Of a stretch of DNA of 64,000 bases, positions 39,479 through 46,922 are shown piece after piece (the stretch's first letter is position 1; each line of letters starts with the position of its first letter). This stretch comes from Nostoc sp. 'Peltigera membranacea cyanobiont' 210A. GTDB lineage: Bacteria > Cyanobacteriota > Cyanobacteriia > Cyanobacteriales > Nostocaceae. The notes under the pieces are model-generated. The model saw only the letters and a list, made by a program, of their open reading frames with translations. It was not told the origin of the DNA and ran no database searches. The stretch lies in contig NZ_NOLJ01000002.1 in NCBI RefSeq assembly GCF_002246015.1, positions 259,675 through 323,674 of the forward strand, given 5' to 3'. Both the position numbers and the translations under genes were made by a program.

Positions 39479-41995
39479 ATGACATCAAAAGGCAGGAAGA
39501 AGACCTCACGGCGTGGTTTTCTCCAAGGGGTAGCTATTAGTACAGCTGCTGTAAGTGCAGCAGAGTTACTAAAAAAAGAAGTGGCAGATGCTGCAAGTAT
39601 TGGGGACGATCAGGCAATCCCTCTCCAAAGTACTGAATTTGATTTTATTCAGAAATCGGCTGCCTTAGAGCCAGACAAGATTGTAAATAGTGCTTGCCAA
39701 TTCTGCAATTCTCTGTGCCGATTGAAAGTTCATCTCAAAGACGGGCGGATTATAGATGTTTTAGGTGAACCCAATGACCCAGTACAGGCTGGTGGCTTTT
39801 GTATTAAGGGGCCAATGATGACCCAGCTAGTTTACAATCGTTTTCGCTTGAAAAGCCCAATGAAGCGGGTTAGTGGAAACAAAGGTGAACCTGATTCTAA
39901 ATTTGAGCCAATTTCTTGGGATGAAGCACTTTCAATTATAGCTAGCAAGTTTTTGGCACTCAGGGATGCAGGGGAAGCCAGAGCGATCGCGAACAAAACC
40001 TCTGGGAGACTGCCACGGGGGACAGGTTCTCTGGTCGGGCGCTACTTCAGTCTGCTCGGCAGTCCTAATAATACTGATGTTGGGCCTGTATGCAACGATG
40101 CTGGTGGCAATGCTTTGGCATGGACATTTGGCTTGGGTAATTTTACAAACGGTTACGGAATTGATCATGCGACTAAAAAAGAAGACTTGGGAAGTGCCAA
40201 ATTCTTTCTATTTTTAGGTACGAATCAAGCGGAAACCCATCCTGTAACCTTTGCCTATCTTCTCAGAAGTCGTGTTCAGACCAAAGCCAAACTAGTAGTT
40301 ATTGACCCGCGCTTGACTCCTACAGGAGCGCAAGCTGATGAATGGATTGCACCGAAACCACACACTGACTTGGCTTTGGTTTTGGCAATGCTCTATCACA
40401 TCGTGACTAACAACTTATACGATGCTGCTTTTGTAAAAGAGTGGGTACTGGGTTTTGATGAACTGAAGAATCACTTAAAAAGCTTCAGTTACACACCAGA
40501 GTGGGCTGCAATTGTAACGGATGTTCCAGCATTAAAGATTAGGCTTCTAGCTGAGGCTTATGCCAAAACTAAGCCTGCTGCTATTTTCTGCAACGCTGGG
40601 ATTTCTCATCAATTAGGGGCTTTTGACACTTACCGTTGTTTGACATTCCTAGCTGCAATAACAGGCAATATTGGTATAAACGGTGGTGGTTGCAATTTCA
40701 TGCACAATACCTGGCCAGGGGAATTGAATTTGCCAGCTATTATTGGTAAAACACCTAACAAAGATATTGCACTACCAGTCGGGCCAGATTATTTTGCGGA
40801 ATCGATCATTTCAGGTGAACCTTATCAACTCAAAGCGATCGTGACTCAGGGGAATCCTCTGTTAGCTTGTTCAGACACAATTAAAGTACAACAGGCTTAC
40901 CGTCAATTAGAATTTTATGTTTACACTGGATTGTTTATGGAAGAGTCAGCGTACTATGCTGATATTATTTTGCCCGTAACCAGTGGTTTTGAAATGGAAA
41001 CCGTTTATATGCGGCGGGATGATCGAGCAATCCGTTGGCAAGAACAAGTGGTTACTCCGGTAGGTGAGTCCAAACCAGATTGGCATATCTGGATTGATTT
41101 AGCACACGCCACAGCGAAATTAGACAAACGCAATCCGCCTGAATACTGGAGGGACAACTTTCCTGATTCTTGGAAAGACTATCGTCATCTGTGGACAACT
41201 TTTCTAACGAATACTCCAGGAATGGGAGGTATGACCCAACAGAGACTATCTCAAAGAACAGAACCCTTGCGTTGGCCTTGTCCAACAGTAGATCATCCTG
41301 GTGTGAGTACACTTTACCTAGATCATGCATCTTGGTATGAAGCCGCAAAAGCTCTTAACCCTGATAATATTGGTAAGCGATTCCTAACTCCCAGTGGGAA
41401 AGTAGAAATTTATACTCCCCAATTGCAAAGTCGGCTAGCCGAGGCTGGACACTCTGCTCTACCAACCTTCTATACCCATCCAGAGGTAACAGGTAAGCAT
41501 CCTACCATTGAGTATGCATCTGAGTTGGTAAAAAATCCTGTGAATCCACAGGCTCTAACTCAAAACATTAAATTAGGAAAAATCTCTTCTGGTGAGGTAC
41601 ATAAAGACTACCCTTTGATGGGAATGACTGGCAGACCTAGCGTAGTTCATTTCCACTCTATTACCCAGTGGACTTATACAGGCAAGCAAATGAATGGTGT
41701 TCGCCTAGTACAAATCCATCCAGAGGCAGCAAAAAAAGCAGGCATTAAAAATGGTGATGAAATTATAGTTGAAAGCCCCAGAGGGTCAATCATTGGGACT
41801 GCATTGATTTGGGCAGGCATTCGAGAAGACACTATTTTTGTCCCTAATGGGTTTGGGCCTCGGCAGAAAATGGCAGAAGAGTTTGGAACTCCCTACTATG
41901 AGTCAGTTAATATCTTGATAGATAAACAATATTATGACAATCTTTCAGGACAGCAGGCATTTAAATGTTTTGCCTGCCGGGTCAAAAAAGCATAA
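39479..41995 (+). CDS. Tat-exported molybdopterin-dependent oxidoreductase (DMSO-reductase superfamily)
   Basis: 838 residues. Twin-arginine signal SRRGFLQGVAI (residues 10-20). Cys73-x2-Cys76-x3-Cys80-x27-Cys108 holds a 4Fe-4S cluster; the bis-MGD fold follows with PISWDEAL, and VCNDAGG (Cys205) is the likely molybdenum ligand. The C-terminal MGD-binding domain includes MTGRPSVVHFHSITQWT and VQIHPEAAKKAGIKNGDEI. A cysteine ligand with this layout fits the PsrA/PhsA/ArrA group (polysulfide, thiosulfate or arsenate) rather than NarB. No FeS or membrane subunit gene is nearby, so its electron partner is unknown. Confidence 0.88.
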   Translation: MTSKGRKKTSRRGFLQGVAISTAAVSAAELLKKEVADAASIGDDQAIPLQSTEFDFIQKSAALEPDKIVNSACQFCNSLCRLKVHLKDGRIIDVLGEPNDPVQAGGFCIKGPMMTQLVYNRFRLKSPMKRVSGNKGEPDSKFEPISWDEALSIIASKFLALRDAGEARAIANKTSGRLPRGTGSLVGRYFSLLGSPNNTDVGPVCNDAGGNALAWTFGLGNFTNGYGIDHATKKEDLGSAKFFLFLGTNQAETHPVTFAYLLRSRVQTKAKLVVIDPRLTPTGAQADEWIAPKPHTDLALVLAMLYHIVTNNLYDAAFVKEWVLGFDELKNHLKSFSYTPEWAAIVTDVPALKIRLLAEAYAKTKPAAIFCNAGISHQLGAFDTYRCLTFLAAITGNIGINGGGCNFMHNTWPGELNLPAIIGKTPNKDIALPVGPDYFAESIISGEPYQLKAIVTQGNPLLACSDTIKVQQAYRQLEFYVYTGLFMEESAYYADIILPVTSGFEMETVYMRRDDRAIRWQEQVVTPVGESKPDWHIWIDLAHATAKLDKRNPPEYWRDNFPDSWKDYRHLWTTFLTNTPGMGGMTQQRLSQRTEPLRWPCPTVDHPGVSTLYLDHASWYEAAKALNPDNIGKRFLTPSGKVEIYTPQLQSRLAEAGHSALPTFYTHPEVTGKHPTIEYASELVKNPVNPQALTQNIKLGKISSGEVHKDYPLMGMTGRPSVVHFHSITQWTYTGKQMNGVRLVQIHPEAAKKAGIKNGDEIIVESPRGSIIGTALIWAGIREDTIFVPNGFGPRQKMAEEFGTPYYESVNILIDKQYYDNLSGQQAFKCFACRVKKA

Positions 41996-41997
41996 GT

Positions 41998-42250
41998 CTA
42001 CGTCAGTCATTGTCTCTACCTGAAAGCAGAGATGATGCAAACCAGGAGCATAGGGATCGTGTTTTTGTGCTGACCTTGCAGGTCGAATGGTTAACTGAAA
42101 TTGCGGACCGAAGTAATGAGCGTGTGGTTCTTCAGCAATAACTTTATCGCCTTTGTATTGTCCGAGTTCTCGCATTACCAAGTCGTAGAATGTCTCCGAC
42201 TGAGAAAAATCAGATACTGACAGGTAAATGTGGTCGATTCTTTTTAGCAT
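41998..42250 (-). pseudogene. Truncated VOC (glyoxalase-fold) protein gene
   Basis: From ATG 42248-42250 it reads MLKRIDHIYLSVSDFSQSET and later APGLHHLCFQVETMTDVD, the first two-thirds of a one-domain VOC protein (full length about 140). Similarity stops at the end of the molybdoenzyme gene, which it meets tail to tail, so its 3' end was lost when the two were joined. The open frame continues 50 bp into the antisense of the molybdoenzyme. Confidence 0.7.
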
Positions 42251-42277
42251 CCAAGTTATGTGAACAATGCTGCACAA

Positions 42278-42754
42278 TTACATATAAAGATACCAAGTGT
42301 AAGATAATGAGCAGTAGGGGAGTCATCCTATTTCAAAGCTTTATTACAATTGGGTTAGTTGGATTATCTGCGTAGGCATAGCCCGCCGCAGGCATCGCTT
42401 GTAGGTCTAGTGGTAGTAAGAATAGACAAACGTAAGCTTTTAGCAAAACTTCGACTGCAAATTTCCTCGCACAGTAGAGAGCGAATCTGCCCATCGAAGC
42501 CAAACCGCCGATAGATTACTGACATTGCTGCCAGAGACAGTAAATTTGCCTTTGGACTCTAACAGGGTATGACCTGCCTTGACGATTTCATCAAGAGCAG
42601 ATTCCCCTAGAATTGAAAAGTTGCAGATAAAGCAAGAGAAATAGTTAATGATGCTAAATCCTTGTGATGCAAGATCCGAGTAAGAACAGACAACAAAGCG
42701 AGATAAATTTGTACGATAGTCTAAAAAAAAACAAAAGTCAGTCAAATTTGCTCT
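42278..42754. other. Intergenic region with HIP1-inserted repeat
   Basis: Carries the repeat at 42370-42398. A minus-strand frame (42440-42817) reads GESALDEIVKAGHTLLESKG then TVSGSNVSNLSAVWLRWADS, faintly like a STAS/MlaB domain, but its N-terminal part overlaps the FMN reductase start and the match is too weak to call. Confidence 0.4.
42370..42398. repeat. 21-bp small dispersed repeat inside a HIP1 site
   Basis: GCG, then 21 bp (TAGGCATAGCCC + GCCGCAGGC, 42373-42393), then ATCGC: an opened GCGATCGC. On the other strand the unit at 55563-55591 is the same with one base difference, also inside a HIP1 octamer. Confidence 0.8.
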
Positions 42755-43297
42755 ATGAAAATTATTGCTATTTCTGGAAGTCTCAGACCCAGTTCTACCA
42801 ATACTGCCTTGCTTCATGCTGTAGCAAAACTTGCCCCTAAAGATTTGGATTTGACTATTTACAACGGGTTAGCTGATCTGCCACACTTTACTCCTGAACT
42901 TGATGGTGATACTTTGCCCAGAGTAGTAAAAGATTGGCGTGCGCTGCTTGAAAAATCAGATGGAGTACTAATTAGTACACCTGAGTATGCTTACGGAATA
43001 CCGGGGGTTCTGAAGAACGCACTGGATTGGATCGTTCCATCAGGTGAGTTAGTAGACAAGCCAGTAGCTACTATCAGTGCATCTCCTTCAGAATTGGGAG
43101 GTTCAAAAGCTCATGCTTCACTAATGCTGACCCTAACTGCCTTAGCCGCAAATCTTGTCGAAGGTGGGTCAGTAACTATCCCGTTTGTTAGTAAAAAACT
43201 AAACGCAAATGGGGAACTGATAGATATAAACACGGTGCAGTCGCTTAAATTTCTCCTTGATGCTCTTGTGCGAGCAATTATAGACAACCGAAAATAA
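42755..43297 (+). CDS. NADPH-dependent FMN reductase family protein
   Basis: 180 residues, flavodoxin-like. FMN phosphate loop GSLRPSSTNTALLHAV (residues 8-23) and TPEYAYGIPGVLKNALDWIV, the isoalloxazine-contacting signature of this family (YieF/ArsH/azoreductase-like). It reduces quinones, chromate, azo compounds or free flavin with NADPH in the cytoplasm. Monocistronic by spacing. Confidence 0.92.
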   Translation: MKIIAISGSLRPSSTNTALLHAVAKLAPKDLDLTIYNGLADLPHFTPELDGDTLPRVVKDWRALLEKSDGVLISTPEYAYGIPGVLKNALDWIVPSGELVDKPVATISASPSELGGSKAHASLMLTLTALAANLVEGGSVTIPFVSKKLNANGELIDINTVQSLKFLLDALVRAIIDNRK

Positions 43298-43510
43298 CAG
43301 AAACTTGTACTCTATAAATAAACTGTTGAGGATGCTATTAAAGAAAGTACAATAACATGGCTTCATCTGATAAATTTCTGTACCATCGGAGTGTGCGCCC
43401 TCTCGATATGCTCCAAGGTGTAGTTACTTCTATCCTGCTACACTCTATTTTTTTAGTGGGGAGCAAATATTGGTACAGAGCTTTGATGCATGAGCCGAAG
43501 CAAGAAATTA

Positions 43511-43540
43511 GGGGAAAGGGAAAATTCCATCCCTTTCCCC
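43511..43540. repeat. Perfect GGGGAAAGGG / CCCTTTCCCC hairpin
   Basis: 10-bp stem with a 10-nt AT loop, 214 bp after the FMN reductase gene and 140 bp before the HU gene. It could end transcription of the former in either direction. The 382-bp spacer around it holds no credible gene, although a 108-codon frame crosses it. Confidence 0.6.
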
Positions 43541-43679
43541 CACTTCTGCAAGAAGTCTTTAGTAGTAGCCGTACATTGTTAATTTTCATGTGTTGTGAGA
43601 GAATTATTTCTTTTCACCCTTTACCAATCAGAGATAGTAATGCTAGATTTCCCTTATTTGCAATGCTTCAGGGTGATTT

Positions 43680-43955
43680 ATGAATAAAGGCGAATTAGTG
43701 GATGCTGTAGCAGCAAAGACCAACATCACAAAAAAGCAAGCCGATGAAGTCATTAGTGCTTTTTTGTCAATAGTTACCAAGGCTGTAGCGAACGGGGAGA
43801 AAGTAACGCTCGTCGGGTTTGGGTCATTCGAGCGACGTGAACGTTCCGAGCGCGAGGGGCGTAATCCCAAAACCAATGAACCAATGACTATCCCAGCTAC
43901 TAAAGTGCCTGCGTTTTCTCCTGGGAAGCTGTTTAAACAAAAAGTAGCACCATAG
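43680..43955 (+). CDS. hup: HU-type nucleoid DNA-binding protein
   Basis: 91 residues, exact HU length. MNKGELVDAVAAKTNITKKQ forms the helical dimer body, GEKVTLVGFGSFERRERSER and GRNPKTNEPMTIPATKVPAF the beta arms; the Pro in NPKTNEP intercalates into bent DNA. The name hup is by family; the genome may have other copies. It bends and compacts DNA. ATG is preceded by GGGTGATTT, a weak RBS. Confidence 0.96.
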   Translation: MNKGELVDAVAAKTNITKKQADEVISAFLSIVTKAVANGEKVTLVGFGSFERRERSEREGRNPKTNEPMTIPATKVPAFSPGKLFKQKVAP

Positions 43956-44047
43956 CATAGATGAATTATAAGTGGTCAAGCAATTCAATGACTGCAAAGC
44001 TGTAGCGATCGCATCGAGGTTTAGAAAATAAATCGTATGAATTTAGG

Positions 44048-44328
44048 TCATTTGTCATCTTTATTCTCCTGAAACTTACGCCAATTTATCATTGCAGTCG
44101 AAACCTCTACGCACTGCCTACGTAGATACTTATCGAAGAAGGCTTTTACTCTATTGTCTAAAGGCAGTACCAAAGTCACCATGCCCAGCACCTTTGACAG
44201 TAACAAAATAACTCAATACGCAAACCTTTCGTAACACTGTCTCCAGACGAGCAGCCTGAGCGTAGGAATCGGCTGAGTTAGGAGAACAGTGGTTATGGTG
44301 TTTTTTGGATGAGCAGGCAAAAAACTAT
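44048..44328 (-). pseudogene. C-terminal relic of an alpha/beta hydrolase (esterase/DLH-like)
   Basis: Minus-strand translation gives HNHCSPNSADSYAQAARLET and TVKGAGHGDFG, the typical region around the catalytic His (VKGAGHG), then after a one-base frame change NRVKAFFDKYLRRQ. A stop breaks the original frame. The 5' portion, if any, lies beyond the ISL3 insertion but was not recognised. Confidence 0.55.
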
Positions 44329-45763
44329 GGTTCTTCAGTACTTACTATGCTAAATTATTAGCTGCGAAGGTTAAAAAGTATAAAGAATTGCATAAAATAT
44401 TTAGTAAAACTTTTGACATAATTGACTTAGGACGCAGATTCATTATTAACTGTAAGTACTAGAAAAGTATTTTTTGTCTATTTACAGTTATGAACAGGAA
44501 ACAAAATATTAAAATACTAACAGAGCTTCTAGATTTAAAAGATGTGAAAGTTATATCACATCGCCTTCATGTCGGGATAGGAATGATTTTACAAATAGAA
44601 TCAATAAAATCATACAGTACTTGTCCTCGCTGTGGTACAAAAAGCCATAGATTACATCAAAATCATCGATACATTGTTAAAGATTTACCTTTCGGTGAGA
44701 AACCAGTATTTTTAGAAATAAATAGAAGACAATTCAAATGCGAAGAATGTAAAAAACCCTTTAGTGAGAATTTAGATTTCGTGAGCCAGAAAAGAACTTA
44801 TACAAAACGGCTGGCACACAAGATAATACAAGAGGTAGTAGAAAACGATATCCACAGTGTAGCTGATCAAGGGATAGTGACAACAGAAGAAATAGAAAGA
44901 ATGTTAAAAGACGCTTCGCTTGAATTATCTGATGACAAACCTTCTCTGATAAAAAGACTTGGAATCGATGAGATAGCTCTGGTTAAGGGCAAGGGTAATT
45001 ACTGCGCCGTACTAATAGATTTAGATACATCTAAGCTAGTAACTATTTTAAATGGGCGCACGCAAGAAGTAGTGAAGGAAACCCTTTTAGAATGGGGATA
45101 TGAGGTCTTAGAACAAATTGAGGAAGTGAGTATAGATTTGTGGGTTGGTTATAAAAACGTTGTCACAGAATTAATGCCCAATGCTCAAGTAGTAGCAGAT
45201 AGATTTCATGTAATGACACAGATTAATAAAGAATTAGATACACAGAGAAAACGAGAGAAACGGAGTCTAGAAGAATTAATTAAAAAAGCGCAATTATCAG
45301 CACAAAAAGCTGAATATGAAAAACTTTTATCGGGATTAAAAAATAGTAAGTACGTTTTACTTAAAAATGAGTCAGACTTAAATGAAGAGCAAATAAATAA
45401 ACTTTCTGAAGTCAAGAATGTATCTCCTGTCTTAAAAGAAATGCATGAATTAAAAGAAAAATTTAGAAAGATTTTTAATAAGACAGATAATTGGTATCCG
45501 GGAGTTTTTAAACTCGGTATGTGGTTATCGAAAGCTAAAAAATATTTTCCCAAGAGTAACAATACTATTATCCGTTGGTTTGATGAGATAATTGCTTACT
45601 TTGATAATGGGACAAGTAGTGGTGCTGTGGAAGGTATTAATAACAAGATCAAGTTGATTAAACGTTCCGGTTATGGATTTAGAAACTTTGACAATTTCCG
45701 AGTTAGATGCTTATTGAATTGGCATTTTAACTATTAGTTAAGCATACTATGTACTGAAGAACC
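44329..45763 (+). mobile_element. ISL3-family insertion sequence, 1435 bp
   Basis: Inverted ends both begin GGTTCTTCAGTAC and stay similar for about 25 bp (TATGCT shared). An 8-bp direct repeat AAAACTAT flanks it exactly (44321-44328 and 45764-45771), the target duplication length of ISL3 elements. One intact transposase gene inside. Confidence 0.95.
44490..45737 (+). CDS. ISL3-family transposase
   Basis: 415 residues. N-terminal zinc knuckle CPRCGTKSHRLHQNH with a second Cys pair (CEECKKPF), a helix-turn-helix region, and the DDE domain: GIDEIALVKGKGNYCAVLID (first Asp), VADRFHVM (second Asp) and SSGAVEGINNKIKLIKRSGY (Glu). The frame is complete and inside perfect target repeats, so the element is probably recent and may be active. 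Confidence 0.95.
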   Translation: MNRKQNIKILTELLDLKDVKVISHRLHVGIGMILQIESIKSYSTCPRCGTKSHRLHQNHRYIVKDLPFGEKPVFLEINRRQFKCEECKKPFSENLDFVSQKRTYTKRLAHKIIQEVVENDIHSVADQGIVTTEEIERMLKDASLELSDDKPSLIKRLGIDEIALVKGKGNYCAVLIDLDTSKLVTILNGRTQEVVKETLLEWGYEVLEQIEEVSIDLWVGYKNVVTELMPNAQVVADRFHVMTQINKELDTQRKREKRSLEELIKKAQLSAQKAEYEKLLSGLKNSKYVLLKNESDLNEEQINKLSEVKNVSPVLKEMHELKEKFRKIFNKTDNWYPGVFKLGMWLSKAKKYFPKSNNTIIRWFDEIIAYFDNGTSSGAVEGINNKIKLIKRSGYGFRNFDNFRVRCLLNWHFNY

Positions 45764-45898
45764 AAAACTATTAAAGTTAGGTAAACGCGCTTCACTGTCC
45801 TAAGAGCGTGATTGCTATCTTCCCAACGTCTCAGCCAATCGCCCTTTTAGGGAGACAGCTTTGACTTGTCGCCCAAAAACAGTATCATCTTAAATTTT

Positions 45899-46387
45899 AT
45901 GCGAAAAATTATTATTGGGGTTATGGGTCGGGGAGAAAATGCGACAGCAAATGATTTACAAAATGCTTATATACTAGGTCAACTTATTGCCAAACAAGGA
46001 TGGGTTTTACTCACTGGTGGTAGAAATGTAGGGGTAATGGATGCAGTAAGTAAAGGTGCAAAATCTGCTGATGGTTTAACTATTGGTATTCTTCCGGGTG
46101 AGAATCAGGATGGTATTTCCTCTTGGGTAGATATTGCTATTTTCACAGACATGGGTAATTCTAGAAACAATATTAATGTTCTTACCAGTGATGTGGTAAT
46201 TGCTTGCGGTATGGGTGCAGGAACCGCTTCAGAAATTGCTCTAGCTTTGAAAGCAAATAAGCAAGTAATTTTGTTGAATAATGATGAAGAAAGTAAACTT
46301 TTCTTTAAAAAACTGTCGCCAGAAAATGTTTATATTGTGGAGAGTGTGGAGCGGGCGATCGCTACTGCCAAAACAATTTTATACTAA
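45899..46387 (+). CDS. TIGR00725-type SLOG/lysine-decarboxylase-like Rossmann protein
   Basis: 162 residues from ATG 45899; 11 extra in-frame codons from 45866 look non-coding. KIIIGVMGRGENATANDLQN then WVLLTGGRNVGVMDAVSKGA holds the nucleotide-binding GGR-x-GVMDA motif, and GMGAGTASEIALALKANKQV the PGG-like loop. Relatives are cytokinin riboside phosphohydrolase-like (LOG) proteins and SLOG nucleotide-ligand sensors. The strict LOG catalytic motif (PGGxGTxxE) reads GMGAGTASE, so it is a remote member. Substrate unknown. Confidence 0.85.
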   Translation: MRKIIIGVMGRGENATANDLQNAYILGQLIAKQGWVLLTGGRNVGVMDAVSKGAKSADGLTIGILPGENQDGISSWVDIAIFTDMGNSRNNINVLTSDVVIACGMGAGTASEIALALKANKQVILLNNDEESKLFFKKLSPENVYIVESVERAIATAKTILY

Positions 46388-46922
46388 TTGAGAATTAGTG
46401 AATCAGTAAAGTGTTCTCAAATTGGGAGGCTCTCGAATTGATTGGGTTTGAATCCCCATCTGTTGGGCTAGCTTCCCGAAATTTAAATTATATTCCGGAT
46501 CAGACTGCTCCAAGAGAGGAAAATGCTGCTGATGTAGGCTCTTGGAGTGATGAGTCGTGTATTGGGAGACTTTCTTACTTTCCAGAGTGTAAGTAAGAAA
46601 TTTACAAGTTCGTAGTCTTATCGAGTCTCTTAAAGCCTAACCAGTAGGTTGCTCAATTAGTCACAAATTTATTAAATATTGTACTAAGAAGCTCATCCAT
46701 CATTGAGCTAGTACTCAAAAATAACCACTGATTTTTTGAATTATTAATACTGCTTACACTTAGTTTTTAACCAGAAACTATTGATAAAGAATTCTTGTAG
46801 CAGCAAATGTCAAATGCTAAGAATTCCTTAACGCTGCGTCAGGTCAAAAGCGCCCAAATTAATATTATTAATGTGCAAGAGAATGCATTTATTTTTGAGT
46901 ACAAAAATAGAGATAACCCTTA
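46388..46922. other. Intergenic region, no supported gene
   Basis: 535 bp. A 61-codon GTG-start frame (46411-46596) has no recognisable content. GGGTTTGAATCCCC near 46444 looks like a tRNA T-arm, but no cloverleaf could be drawn around it. Confidence 0.45.

Noticed and set aside
42440..42817. Minus-strand 125-codon frame faintly like a STAS/MlaB domain
   Set aside because: Overlaps the start of the FMN reductase, lacks the conserved DLSGV motif and has no start signal.
43357..43683. 108-codon frame before the HU gene
   Set aside because: Runs through a perfect hairpin and overlaps the HU start; composition not protein-like.
46411..46596. 61-codon GTG-start frame and a tRNA-like T-arm nearby
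   Set aside because: No recognisable protein content; no acceptor or anticodon arms could be paired.
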